Shown: in pieces, positions 42,945-52,626 of the stretch
How positions within the stretch are numbered: the first letter of the stretch is position 1
Layout of the letters: each line of letters starts with the position of its first letter
From: Paucibacter aquatile
Lineage (GTDB): Bacteria > Pseudomonadota > Gammaproteobacteria > Burkholderiales > Burkholderiaceae_C
Direction: 5' to 3'
DNA length: 64,000 bases
NCBI RefSeq assembly: GCF_002885975.1
Contig: NZ_POSP01000004.1
Span: 124,001 to 188,000 of the forward strand
Made by a program: the position numbers and the translations under genes
Notes under the pieces: model-generated
Databases searched by the model: none
What the model saw: the letters and a program-made list of their open reading frames with translations, nothing else
Told to the model about the DNA's origin: nothing

Positions 42945-43304
42945 GGGCTGCTCCTTGCTGATGGGTGATGAATCCTCACCTCGGTGGGTGTCGTGCCGAC
43001 CTGGCGTCCGCCGAGGTGGCGCGGGCGATGAAGGTGAACAGGGCGGCGAGGCCGGCATCCTGCCATGGACGAGCCAGCCTTGCAGACCCAAGCGTTTTGG
43101 CGCGTCCTTCAGCGTTCGGCTGGCGTGGCTGCGAACCGTGGCGCAGGCATCCCCCAAAAGTCGGGCGAACAGCGATCCGGCGACGCCATCGATGGGCTGG
43201 CCATGACAGCGATCATCCTAGACTGCGCAGCGCCTGCATCCGCGCCTTGTCTGCTGCTGATGCGCGTTAGGAAGATGCAGAACGAGGTGTGAGAGGAGCC
43301 CGCC
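42945..43304. other. Divergent intergenic region, no gene seen
   Basis: About 360 bases between the dienelactone hydrolase and the subtilase-like lipoprotein. Short frames here lack Shine-Dalgarno sequences or homology. It should hold two divergent promoters; I cannot point to a convincing one. Confidence 0.4.
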
Positions 43305-44897
43305 GTGACATGGAACTTGACATCTGACAGCCAAGCCGCCGTGCCGAGGTTGGCGCCCGCCGCTCGCCGGCCCTGGATTGCGGGGCTCTGGGCATGGGGG
43401 TTCAGTGCCTGCCTGGCGGCTTGCGGCGGCGGCGGAGGTGGTGCGGGTGGTGGAAGCGAGGTGCCGCCCCCCGCGCCGCCGCCGGTGCAGCCGCCCGGTC
43501 CGGCGCCGGCGCCCGGGCCCGATGGCATCGACAAGCTGCGTCTGCGCCAGCAGGTCGATGCCTGGGTGGCCGAGCAGAAGGCCAGGATCGAGTCCCTGGA
43601 TTGCCAGCAAAGCCAAACGGGTGGGTGCGAAGCGCTGCGCAAGATCCGATTCTCCGAGGGACAGGCGCTGCCGGCCAAGCTGCGCGCCGATCAGACCATC
43701 TTGCTGGTCGACAGCGGCATCGGCCACGCCGCCACGCTGCGTTATCGCTCGCGCATGCTGGGCTATTACCGCGTCAGCGAAAGCAGCGGCCTGGTGGAAG
43801 TCCATGACCCGGTGATCGAGAGCACGCCTCGCTGGGGTGCCGAGCTGCTGCGTGGCATCGACGGGTTTCAGTACCGCGACGCCGGCGGTCAGCAGCGGCC
43901 GACGTATGTGCCGGCGGATTGGCTGAGCGCCTTGCGGCCTTTGCTGCGCGGACCGCGTGACTTCGCCATGGTCGATCGGGTGCCGCACGGCAATATGGTG
44001 CTGGCTCAGCTGGTCGAGTCCAACCCGCAAGCGGGCTTTGTGGTGTTGGACCCGATCCCGATCACGGCCCTGATGCGTGCCCACCGTGCTGCCGTCTGCG
44101 CCAAGGATTGGGCGGCGCTGGAGCAGGGCGTGCAGCGCATGGCACAAAGCCTGAGTGCGGTGATGCAGCGCCATGGGGTCGACTACGTCAATCTGTCCGG
44201 CGGCCTGGACACCTCGAACCTGCCGGACAGCTGGGGACCGCTGGCCTGTGGCGGCTCGCTCAGCGCCAGCGAGGCGCAGGGCCTGATCATGGCCTTCCGG
44301 CCCTTGTATGCGAGCTTGTTCGAGAGCCCCGGCGTGCTGGGTGTTCAGGCCGCGGGCGTGGCGCTATCGCCCGGCAGTCACCCCCTGGAGGCCTTGCCGC
44401 TGGCGAACCGGGTGCGCGTGAGCTTGTTTCATCCCGCCGCAGCGCAGCTGCCGGCCGATGGCGTGACCGGGGTGCAGCGGCCCGAAGTGCTGGAGCCCAA
44501 TGCGGAGGATCGGCGCTGGGTCGATGTCTTCATCAGCACCGGCATGGTGAACGACAGCTTTCCGCCCAAGGTCAATGCCTCGCCACCGCTGATCACCGAT
44601 TCTGTCTATGGCCTGGATCTCGGGCCGGTGCCCCATGCCACGACCTCGTGGTCTGCGCCTCAGGCCCTGAGCCGGCTCATCCACTTGAAGAGCCAGCTGG
44701 CCCCCGACATGGCGCCCGAGGCGCCCCTGGACGCGGCCCTGATCCAGCGCATGAAGAACGCGCTCACCCCCATGGGTTGCAGCTGGGCGCCCGAAGACGG
44801 CGGGCGTTGCAAGCTGCAGGACCCGGCCTGGCATCGACAACAGGAGCTGTTCCGCCAAGGCTGGCTGCCCCTGGATTGGCGCTGGGACCGGCCCTGA
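43305..44897 (+). CDS. Lipoprotein with divergent subtilase (S8)-like triad
   Basis: 530 residues starting at GTG 43305 with GAGGAG-like sequence 6 bases ahead. A lipobox ACLAAC puts the lipidated cysteine at 40, then a Gly run and a Pro-rich linker to ~75. Three segments read like a subtilase triad in the right order: TILLVDSGIG (Asp136), VPHGNMVLAQLV (His228) and ATTSWSAPQ (Ser448, compare GTSxAxP). DYVNLSGG near 293-300 matches the strand before the oxyanion region. The usual oxyanion Asn of AAGN is missing: the segment reads QAAGVALS, with Val352. It is therefore either an atypical protease or an inactive relative. Two Cys pairs may be disulfides. This call is an inference from motif order. 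Confidence 0.55.
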   Translation: MTWNLTSDSQAAVPRLAPAARRPWIAGLWAWGFSACLAACGGGGGGAGGGSEVPPPAPPPVQPPGPAPAPGPDGIDKLRLRQQVDAWVAEQKARIESLDCQQSQTGGCEALRKIRFSEGQALPAKLRADQTILLVDSGIGHAATLRYRSRMLGYYRVSESSGLVEVHDPVIESTPRWGAELLRGIDGFQYRDAGGQQRPTYVPADWLSALRPLLRGPRDFAMVDRVPHGNMVLAQLVESNPQAGFVVLDPIPITALMRAHRAAVCAKDWAALEQGVQRMAQSLSAVMQRHGVDYVNLSGGLDTSNLPDSWGPLACGGSLSASEAQGLIMAFRPLYASLFESPGVLGVQAAGVALSPGSHPLEALPLANRVRVSLFHPAAAQLPADGVTGVQRPEVLEPNAEDRRWVDVFISTGMVNDSFPPKVNASPPLITDSVYGLDLGPVPHATTSWSAPQALSRLIHLKSQLAPDMAPEAPLDAALIQRMKNALTPMGCSWAPEDGGRCKLQDPAWHRQQELFRQGWLPLDWRWDRP

Positions 44898-45051
44898 CTC
44901 ACAAACACGACGGTGCGGTCCTCGCCCGCATCCGCAAGACCGCTGTCTGCCAGCGCGCTGTGGGGGGCGTTGAACACAGGGCAAGGCTGCACCGCCCGCC
45001 GGGCCCAGTCGCCGGCCCCACAGATCCAATCACGAACCGAGGGAGTGAGAT

Positions 45052-46230
<1,179 letters not shown>

Positions 46231-46290
46231 GCCCGCTCGTCCATCGGGCCGCGCGTGAATCGTCCGGCCCGCCATTCAAGAGGGAAGACC

Positions 46291-46983
46291 ATGACCGAGG
46301 GACACCTGAGCCGCCTGCGCAGCGCCGGCCAATACGCTGCGGATGCGGGCCTGGCGCCGCTGCAGGGGCTGAGCTTGCTGCTCGGGACCCTGGCGCTGGC
46401 CTTGCAAGGCTGTGCTTCGCAGCCGCCGCCGCCTGCCTGGCCGCAGCTGGCGCTGTCGGAACAGCTCAATCCGGTCCGGCGCTGCCTGAGCCTGGCTCTC
46501 GATCTGCAGATCGGCCTGAGCTTCAAGCTGCTGGGGCAGGCCAGCGACGAGGAGGTGCGGCGCGATCTGACCGAAGGCGCGCTCAACCCACAGGCCGAGC
46601 AACGCCGCGGCGAGCTGGCCGATGCCTGGGCCAGCAGCCACGATCCCGCCCGCCTGGCTCAGATCCAGCTGCAGCAATGCCTGGCAGCCCAGGGTCAGGT
46701 GTTGCCTTCGGCGCCGACTCTTGCGCCGACCTTGGCGTCGTCTGACAGCCAGCGCTGCTTCAGCCGTTTGCATCTGGCCGCCCAGGCCGAGGTGCACAAG
46801 GCCCTGGGCAGATCCCTGGCCGAGGCCACGCAGATCGCGCAGCGCGGCATCGGCCTGTCGCGGCCGCCGGCCGAGGTGCAGCAGATCGTCGGGGCGGTCT
46901 ACAGCCTGGATCGCGAGCGCAGCGAGCAGCTGGCGCACCGGCGCCTGTTTGTCCGCTGCATGGAGGCGGCGGCGCGCAGCTAG
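46291..46983 (+). CDS. Putative lipoprotein of unknown function
   Basis: 230 residues from ATG 46291 (AGAGGGA 5 bases ahead). A late lipobox, LALALQGCAS, puts the lipidated cysteine near residue 40 after an unusually long N-region. The mature part is helical with four scattered cysteines (RRCLSLAL, QQCLAAQG, QRCFSRLH, VRCMEAAA), spaced like a repeated helical hairpin. No family recognised. Its TAG stop sits exactly at the left edge of a MITE-like element; the empty site would also give TAG, so the insertion left the protein unchanged. Confidence 0.7.
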   Translation: MTEGHLSRLRSAGQYAADAGLAPLQGLSLLLGTLALALQGCASQPPPPAWPQLALSEQLNPVRRCLSLALDLQIGLSFKLLGQASDEEVRRDLTEGALNPQAEQRRGELADAWASSHDPARLAQIQLQQCLAAQGQVLPSAPTLAPTLASSDSQRCFSRLHLAAQAEVHKALGRSLAEATQIAQRGIGLSRPPAEVQQIVGAVYSLDRERSEQLAHRRLFVRCMEAAARS

Positions 46984-47226
46984 CCCGGATATTTCACGAG
47001 GGACGCGGGAATTGCGTGCGCCCAGGTCGCAGCCAATGGCGCCGAGACGGCCACAGGCGATGCCCAGTGGCATCGGCGAGGAGTTGAGGCGTCAGGGGCA
47101 AGGACTGGGCCGCGCAAGCCCGCGTAGGCCCAGGATCCAAAGTGGAGCGCAGGTCGACGCGAGAGATCATCGTGCCCATCGGTGCTGCAGGCCGGCCAGG
47201 GCCGACCTCGTGAAACATCCGGGCTA
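46981..47226. mobile_element. MITE-like element with 19-bp inverted ends and TA duplication
   Basis: GCCCGGATATTTCACGAGG (46983-47001) faces its reverse complement with one mismatch (47206-47224). TA flanks both sides (46981-46982, 47225-47226), as expected for TA target duplication. The 242-bp element has no transposase or credible ORF, so it would need a transposase supplied in trans. It fills the convergent gap between the lipoprotein and the sensor kinase genes. Confidence 0.75.
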
Positions 47227-47234
47227 GGGCCTGT

Positions 47235-48662
47235 TCAGGCCGTCGCCGGCGCGCCGGGCGGCAGGCGCAGGCACAGCCCAAGGCCGCGCTGGTCCAGGCC
47301 GTCCACAAAGCGCAGCTCTGCGCCCTCGCGATCGGCAATCCGCCGCACGATGGCCAGGCCCAGGCCGGTGCCCTGCTCGCTGCTGCCCGGCACGCGGTAG
47401 AAGCGCTCGAACACGCGCTCGCGTTGATCGGGGGCGATGCCGCGGCCGTTGTCGCGCACGCAGAACTCCAGGCTCTGGTCGGGCAGCAGGCTGAGGCTGA
47501 TCTCGACGCGGCCACCCGGCGCGGTGTAGCGGATGGCGTTGTCGATCAGGTTGTCGACGATGGAGCAAAAGCCTTCGCGCTCCAAGCGGAAGGGCAGTTG
47601 CTCCGGCGCAGTCAGTGACAGCTCGATGCCACGCGGTCGCGCCAGGCCGGCCAGCAGGGCCACGCGGCCGCGCAGCAGGTCGGCCGCGTCGAGCTCGCTG
47701 CGTTGCTCGGGCTGAGCGCTTGCGCCAGCTTCGGCCCGAGCCAGGGTCAGCAGCTGGGCCAGCAGGTGGGAGACCCGGGCAATGCCTTGCTTGAGCGCGC
47801 CGGCCGCTTCGCGCCGGGCTTGGCCGTCTTCCTCGCTGAGCAGCAGATGGGCCTGTGCATTGACGGCAGCCAGGGGCGTGCGCAATTCATGGGCGGCGTC
47901 GGCCAGGAAGCGGCGCTCCTTGTCCAGGCGCTGGGCTTCATGGGCCAAGAGTTCGTTGAGTTCGCGCAGCACCGGGGCGGTCTCGGCATACAGGCGGTCC
48001 ACCTGCACCGGCGCGGTGTCGCCCGCCCGCCGTTTGGCGATGCGCTGGGCCAGCTGGGCCAAGGGGCGCAGTCCGACGCGCACGCTGAGCCAGATGACCA
48101 AGCCGTGCCAGAGGAAGACGCCCAGCTGCGATTGCAGCACCAGCCACAGCACCGGCAGCACGGCGCTGAAGGCGATCTCGCGCGGCTCGGCAATCAGCAG
48201 CACCCGGCCCATGCCTTGGCCCGGGTCGGAGCGCTGCACCTGCCAGAACGGCGCTTGGCCGGCCGGCGGTGGGGCGTCCAGCCGGCTGCTGGGCGCATTG
48301 GCGCTGCGGTAGAGCAGGCGGCCGTCGCGATCCCAGAGCTGGTAGGCCGAGCGCAGTCCTTGGGCAAACTCCTCGTCGAGGCCGAGCAGGGCCATGACAG
48401 CGCTCTCGGTCGCGTCCATGCGTTGCTTCAGCTCGGGTTCGGGGCTCAGGGCGGCACTGGCCAGCACCGTGGCCATGCGCTGCATGCGGGTCTGCACCTC
48501 GGCTTCACCCCAGGCCACGCCGCGCCAGGTCAGCATCCCGGCCAGCACCAACCAGGCCAGCACCAGAGCCAGGGCCTGCCAGGCGATCAGGCGCTGGATC
48601 AGTGAGGGGTAGGGGGCTGCGGCGGCACCTTCGGGCTGCATCTTGTGGGCCAGGAAGCTCAT
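47235..48662 (-). CDS. Sensor histidine kinase of a QseC/PmrB-like system
   Basis: 475 residues. Membrane helices are at ~27-44 and ~165-190 with a ~120-residue periplasmic sensor between them, then a short HAMP-like segment, H-box RRFLADAAHELRTPLAAV (His258), N-box IVDNLIDNAIRYTAPGG, G1 VRDNGRGI and G2 GTGLGLAIV. The ATG at 48662 overlaps the stop of the upstream response regulator (ATGA), so the two are coupled. The QseC/PmrB type usually senses cations, peptides or envelope damage. It would phosphorylate the regulator at 48659 and so control the two envelope genes beyond it. Confidence 0.92.
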   Translation of the reverse strand: MSFLAHKMQPEGAAAAPYPSLIQRLIAWQALALVLAWLVLAGMLTWRGVAWGEAEVQTRMQRMATVLASAALSPEPELKQRMDATESAVMALLGLDEEFAQGLRSAYQLWDRDGRLLYRSANAPSSRLDAPPPAGQAPFWQVQRSDPGQGMGRVLLIAEPREIAFSAVLPVLWLVLQSQLGVFLWHGLVIWLSVRVGLRPLAQLAQRIAKRRAGDTAPVQVDRLYAETAPVLRELNELLAHEAQRLDKERRFLADAAHELRTPLAAVNAQAHLLLSEEDGQARREAAGALKQGIARVSHLLAQLLTLARAEAGASAQPEQRSELDAADLLRGRVALLAGLARPRGIELSLTAPEQLPFRLEREGFCSIVDNLIDNAIRYTAPGGRVEISLSLLPDQSLEFCVRDNGRGIAPDQRERVFERFYRVPGSSEQGTGLGLAIVRRIADREGAELRFVDGLDQRGLGLCLRLPPGAPATA

Positions 48663-49330
48663 GCCTGGCCTTCGGGAAGATCCAGTACATAACCCACTCC
48701 GCGCACGGTGCCGATCCATTCGTTGCCAAGCTTCTTGCGCAGCTTGTAGACATGCACATCGGTGGCATTGCTGTCCAAGGTGTCGCTGAGCTGGTGGCGC
48801 GCTTCGATCTGGGCACGGGTCAGCACCCGGCCCGGTTCGGCTGCCAGGGCCAGCAGGATGTCGTACTCGCGGGCCGACAAGGCCACCTCCTGACCGCTCA
48901 GCTGCACGCGACGGCGTGCGGTGTCGATGCTCAAGGGGCCCAGCTGCCAGGTGTTGCTGACCTGGCCGCTGTGGCGGCGCAGCAGGGCGCGCACGCGCGA
49001 GAGCAGCTCCTCCATGGCGAAGGGCTTGCCCAGGTAATCGTCGGCGCCAGCGTCCAGGCCCAGCACGCGCTCACCGACGCTGTCGCGGGCGGTCAGCAGC
49101 ATCACTGGCGTCTGGCGCCCGAGCTGGCGGAACCAGGCCAGCACATCCAGGCCCAGTTCGTCGGGAAGGCCGATGTCCAGCAGCAGCAGCGAAAACTCCA
49201 TATCGCCCAGGAAGCGCCGGGCATCTCCGCCATTGCGCAGCCACACCACATGGTGGCCGGCCACGGTCAGCACGCGTTGCAGGGAGTTACCCAGGGGCAG
49301 ATCGTCTTCGACAAGCAGGATGTTGGCCAT
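48659..49330 (-). CDS. OmpR-family response regulator (QseB/PmrA-like)
   Basis: 223 residues. The receiver has VEDD (8-10), the phospho-acceptor Asp52 in LLLDIGLPD, LLTARD and the Lys of GKPFAMEELLSRVRALLRR. The winged helix reads VALSAREYDILLALAAEPGRVLTRAQIEARH...NATDVHVYKLRKKLG and IGTVRGVGYVLD. PmrA/QseB relatives bind two 6-bp direct half-sites 11 bases apart. CTTCAT half-sites with that spacing occur upstream of both genes on the divergent side (49448-49475 and 50566-50582). First gene of a two-gene operon with the kinase. Confidence 0.93.
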   Translation of the reverse strand: MANILLVEDDLPLGNSLQRVLTVAGHHVVWLRNGGDARRFLGDMEFSLLLLDIGLPDELGLDVLAWFRQLGRQTPVMLLTARDSVGERVLGLDAGADDYLGKPFAMEELLSRVRALLRRHSGQVSNTWQLGPLSIDTARRRVQLSGQEVALSAREYDILLALAAEPGRVLTRAQIEARHQLSDTLDSNATDVHVYKLRKKLGNEWIGTVRGVGYVLDLPEGQA

Positions 49331-49447
49331 GGCGGAAAGGGAAAGGGAGCGAGAGGCTTGCGCCGCACAGGGTGTGTGTCAGCCAGCCCCGGTGGCGGCG
49401 GATTCTAGGAGGGCGACTGTGACTTTCGGCGCCGACTGCGTCGGCTT

Positions 49448-49475
49448 CTTCATCGACGCTTCATCTTCGCTTCCT
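49448..49475. promoter_or_regulatory. Triple CTTCAT-type direct repeat, 11-bp period
   Basis: CTTCAT at 49448 and 49459 and CTTCCT at 49470 share an exact 11-base step (6-base half-site plus 5-base spacer), as in PmrA/QseB boxes. It lies between the response regulator gene and the DUF2807 gene, so it may serve both. Confidence 0.6.
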
Positions 49476-49501
49476 GGCTGCGGCGCTGCTGGTCGATGGG
49501 T

Positions 49502-49518
49502 GTTCACCGGAGCTTCAT
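49502..49518. promoter_or_regulatory. Second, weaker half-site pair
   Basis: GTTCAC (49502-49507) and CTTCAT (49513-49518) again step by 11 bases, 55 bases before the DUF2807 start. One half-site is imperfect. Confidence 0.4.
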
Positions 49519-49572
49519 CGCCATGCCCGGACACTGCCCAGCCCATTCATTCCCATGAGCGAGGAGTCCGGC

Positions 49573-50526
49573 ATGAACGCACCATCCTTCCCCTGTCCCA
49601 GTGCATTGCATCGACGCCCAGAGGGCCGGCCCGCTCGTGCGCGGCGGTGGCGCCTGCTGTTCCTGATTGGCATGTTCGGGCTTGTGCTGGGCCGGTGCGT
49701 CTGGGCGCGGGAGTCGGCGGCGGGCCTTGCGAGCCAGGCCGCTGCGCCGGCCCTGGTCCGCCAGGCCCTGCCCGCATTCAGCAAACTGCAGCTCGATGGT
49801 GCCATGGATCTGCAGCTGCTGGCCGCGGCGGACGCGGCCAGTCTGGAACTGCCGGCCGGCCGCGTGCGGGCCTGGGTGGACGGCGAGACGCTGCACCTGA
49901 TGGCGCCGACCCTGGGCACGGTGGCCAGCGATCTGGGCTTGCAGGCGCGGCCGCAGCTGCGTTTGCAGCTGACGAGCGAATCGCTGCAGTCCATTGAGTT
50001 GCGCGGCTCCAGCCAGGTGCAGATCGGCCGACTGCAGGCTGGGCGACTCAAGCTCGTGCTGAGCGGTTCGGGCAGCCTGCGGGTCGAGCAGCTGGAGGCC
50101 GGTCAGCTGGACCTGAATGTGCATGGCTCGGGCCATCTGAACCTGGGCCAGGTGCATGCACAGCGCCTGGGCCTGCATCTGAGTGCTTCGGGCCAGGTGC
50201 AGATGGCCAGCTTGCGTGCCGAACAGCTGGAGGCTCGCCTGCGCGCCTCGGGCGGGGTGAGCGTGGGCACAGGGCGCGCCGTGCAGCAGGAATGGGTGAT
50301 GTCGGGCAGCGGTGATGTGCGGGCGGCCGGGCTGCAGGGGCAGCGTGCCACCTTGCGCGCCTACGGCAGTGGCGATGCAGATCTGGGCCGGCTGGAGCAG
50401 TTGCAGATCAGCCTCTATGGCTCGGGCGATGTCAGCTATGCCGGCCAGCCGCTGCTGCAGTTGTGGATGCCGGGTTCGGGCTCGCTGCGGCCACGCGCCG
50501 AAGAGGCTCTGGCCGGCATGCCTTGA
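49573..50526 (+). CDS. DUF2807-type exported beta-helix protein
   Basis: 317 residues. ATG 49573 is chosen over 49555 because GAGGAG sits 6 bases before it. A basic, then hydrophobic N-terminus (RRWRLLFLIGMFGLVLGRCVWA) anchors or exports it. The body repeats short turns of the form SGSGSLRVEQL...VHGSGHLNLGQV...YGSGDADLGRL, a right-handed beta-helix like the DUF2807 (GIN) family. Such proteins are envelope- or surface-located with unknown role. Two sets of CTTCAT-type half-sites stand upstream, and a QseBC/PmrAB-like pair lies divergent, so it is a likely target of that system. Confidence 0.85.
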   Translation: MNAPSFPCPSALHRRPEGRPARARRWRLLFLIGMFGLVLGRCVWARESAAGLASQAAAPALVRQALPAFSKLQLDGAMDLQLLAAADAASLELPAGRVRAWVDGETLHLMAPTLGTVASDLGLQARPQLRLQLTSESLQSIELRGSSQVQIGRLQAGRLKLVLSGSGSLRVEQLEAGQLDLNVHGSGHLNLGQVHAQRLGLHLSASGQVQMASLRAEQLEARLRASGGVSVGTGRAVQQEWVMSGSGDVRAAGLQGQRATLRAYGSGDADLGRLEQLQISLYGSGDVSYAGQPLLQLWMPGSGSLRPRAEEALAGMP

Positions 50527-50565
50527 GGGGCCTGGCGTGCGATGCGCGCCCCGGGCCAACTGGCG

Positions 50566-50582
50566 CTTCATGTCGCCTTCAT
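50566..50582. promoter_or_regulatory. CTTCAT-N5-CTTCAT box upstream of mipA-like gene
   Basis: CTTCAT at 50566 and at 50577, both perfect, 11 bases apart, 96 bases before the MipA-like start. Same design as the repeats at 49448. Confidence 0.6.
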
Positions 50583-50677
50583 GCGCAGCGCCAGACACTG
50601 AATTGCCCTTGACGAACTGCCTGCCCCGCGGGGCGACGCAGCCTTCTTGACCTTGATGTAGAGCGAACGACACGACG

Positions 50678-51520
50678 ATGAAACCGATGCAAACTCTGGC
50701 CTTGACGGCCCTCTTCACGGCGGCCCTGGCCGCCAGCTCCGCCGCTTCGGCCCAGGCGCCCCAGGCCGGTGCTGCCCCCAGCCAGGCCTCCGGTGGCCCC
50801 GCCCACGGTCCCCGCTGGGGTGTGGCAGCCATCAGCCTGCCGCGTTATCCGGGCGCCGATCGCCAGCAACTGCTGGCCGCGCCCTTGATCGAGGCGCGCT
50901 TCGGTGAGCATTTCTTTGCCAGTACCTTGCAAGGTGTGGGCGCCGATTGGCGCCCGGCCGAGGGCCTGAACCTCAGCGCCGCGCTGGTGCTGGATCCGCA
51001 CTGGCGCCGCCGCAAGGACATGCCCGCAAGCTGGGCCGCGCTCGACGAAGTCAAGTTCGCCGCCGCCCTGCGCCTGGCGGCCGAATGGCAGCTGGAGCGC
51101 TTCACCGTGCAGATCAGCAGCAACTCGCGCCTGGGGACTTTGGTGCAGGGCCGCCAAGGCGCCAAGGACCTCAAAGGTGGCCACAGCCTGCAGTTCGATG
51201 CCAGCTATGGTCTGCTGGCCACGCGCAGCCTGGCCCTGGCCGTGGGTGTCAGTGCCGAGGCCATGGACAAGCGCCTGGGTCAGGCCTTGTTCGGTGTCAA
51301 CGCGGTGCAGGCCGCCGCGGCCCAGCTGCGCCAGCACCAGGTCAAGGCCGGTCTGAGCAGCCTGGGCGTGTTCGCCCAAGCCATGGTGCCGGTGGACAGC
51401 GACTGGACCTTCAGCGCCCGCCTGGGCCTGAACAGCCTGCGCGGCGACGCCGGGAATAGCCCCCTGGTGCAGAAGAAACGCCAGCCGGTGGTGGCGCTGA
51501 GCATCAGCCGGGCGTTCTGA
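50678..51520 (+). CDS. MipA/OmpV family outer-membrane protein
   Basis: 280 residues with a signal peptide (MKPMQTLALTALFTAALAASSAASAQA). The family core is visible: RWGVAAISLPRYPGADRQQLLAAPLIEARFGEHFFAS at the start of the barrel and a C-terminal Phe (ISRAF), as in outer-membrane beta-barrels. MipA was first linked to peptidoglycan-synthesis complexes in E. coli, and relatives respond to envelope stress. The position beyond the DUF2807 gene, with the same CTTCAT box upstream, puts it in the presumed regulon of the adjacent two-component system. Confidence 0.9.
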   Translation: MKPMQTLALTALFTAALAASSAASAQAPQAGAAPSQASGGPAHGPRWGVAAISLPRYPGADRQQLLAAPLIEARFGEHFFASTLQGVGADWRPAEGLNLSAALVLDPHWRRRKDMPASWAALDEVKFAAALRLAAEWQLERFTVQISSNSRLGTLVQGRQGAKDLKGGHSLQFDASYGLLATRSLALAVGVSAEAMDKRLGQALFGVNAVQAAAAQLRQHQVKAGLSSLGVFAQAMVPVDSDWTFSARLGLNSLRGDAGNSPLVQKKRQPVVALSISRAF

Positions 51521-51529
51521 AGCCCCGCC

Positions 51530-52504
51530 TCAAGGCAAGGCCTGACCCCGCGCGCTGACGTAGAGGCGGTACCAGTCTTCGCGACTCAGCTGCAACTGAG
51601 TCGCGGCGCCGCAGGCCAGAATGCGCTCGGGCTGGCTGCTGCCGATCACCGGCTGGATGCCGGCCGGGTGGCGCAGCAGCCAAGCCAGGACGATGCTCTC
51701 AGTCGGTGCCTGGTAGCGCGCCGCCAACTCGCGCACCAGGGCAGAGGTGGCCTGACCACGGGCATCGTCCGGCGCTGCCGCACCGCTGAAACGGCCCTGG
51801 GCCAGGGGGCTCCAGGCCTGCAGCTGCACCCCCTCGGCCTGACAGTGCTGCAAGGTGCCAGCCCAGGGCAGGGCGCTGGCGCTCTGGCCATCGTTGAAGC
51901 TGCTGTCCTGGGCCAGCCAGTCGAGCTTGCCCAGGCTCATCTCCAGCTGGTTGGCCACCAGGGCTTGGTCCAGGGCCTGCTGCAGCCAGCGCATCTGGCT
52001 GGCCTGCATGTTCGAGACCCCGAAACACCGCACCTGGCCGCGCTCCAGGAGATGGCGGAAGGCCTGGGCGATTTCCTCGGGCTCCATCAAGGGGTCGGGC
52101 CGGTGCAGCAGCAGCAGGTCCAGATGGTCCGTGCCCAGGCGCTCCAGGCTGCCCTGCACCGAGGCGATGATGTACTCGGCCGAGAGGTCATAACGCCCCG
52201 GGCCCGCGTCATCGGCAAAACGGATGCCGCACTTGCTCTGCAGGATGAGCCCATCACGCAGCGAGGGCTGGCGGCGCAGCAGGGCGCCAAAACAGCGCTC
52301 GGCCCGGCCGCGCTTGTAGATGTCGGCATGATCGAAGACGGTGATGCCGATCGAGCGGGCCGCTTCCAGCGCCGCGTGGGCCTGGGCGATGTCGGCCTCG
52401 CCGATGTCCTGGGCATCCCAGGGCCCGCCCAGGCTCATGCAGCCCAGGACCAGGCGGCTGCTGCCGGGCAAGACTTTGTTCAGCGGGAGAGGTGTGGGCT
52501 TCAT
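51530..52504 (-). CDS. Aldo/keto reductase
   Basis: 324 residues, a TIM-barrel NADPH-dependent oxidoreductase of the YdhF-like branch. Family blocks: SRLVLGCMSLGGPW, GITVFDHADIYKRGRAE (catalytic Asp and Tyr), LQSKCGIRF (Lys), LLLLHRPDPLMEP (His), RCFGVSNM, and LQAWSPLAQGRF with the C-terminal PVIGSSQPERI for cofactor binding. The physiological carbonyl substrate cannot be told. It is convergent with the MipA-like gene (9-base gap) and lies downstream of the phosphofructokinase on the same strand, ~120 bases away. Confidence 0.9.
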   Translation of the reverse strand: MKPTPLPLNKVLPGSSRLVLGCMSLGGPWDAQDIGEADIAQAHAALEAARSIGITVFDHADIYKRGRAERCFGALLRRQPSLRDGLILQSKCGIRFADDAGPGRYDLSAEYIIASVQGSLERLGTDHLDLLLLHRPDPLMEPEEIAQAFRHLLERGQVRCFGVSNMQASQMRWLQQALDQALVANQLEMSLGKLDWLAQDSSFNDGQSASALPWAGTLQHCQAEGVQLQAWSPLAQGRFSGAAAPDDARGQATSALVRELAARYQAPTESIVLAWLLRHPAGIQPVIGSSQPERILACGAATQLQLSREDWYRLYVSARGQALP

Positions 52505-52577
52505 GGGTCAGCGGCGCAATGCGTTCCAGGCGGGAGTGGGAGGCTGACTGTAACGAAGCCGGGCCGCTTCGGTGCGA

Positions 52578-52605
52578 GCCAGGGCTCGCCGCGGCTGGCC
52601 CTGGC
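52578..52605 (-). terminator. Hairpin after the phosphofructokinase gene
   Basis: GCCAGGGC (52578-52585) and GCCCTGGC (52598-52605) pair perfectly with a 12-base loop, ~22 bases past the phosphofructokinase stop on the minus strand. It has no T tract, so it may be only a pause or mRNA end-stabilising hairpin. Confidence 0.4.
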
Positions 52606-52626
52606 ATTGTTTGAAACCGGACGGGC

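Noticed and set aside
42945..43157. N-terminal extension of the dienelactone hydrolase
   Set aside because: AAGGAG lies 7 bases before the ATG at 42944 and all family homology starts there; the extra 71 residues are low-complexity.
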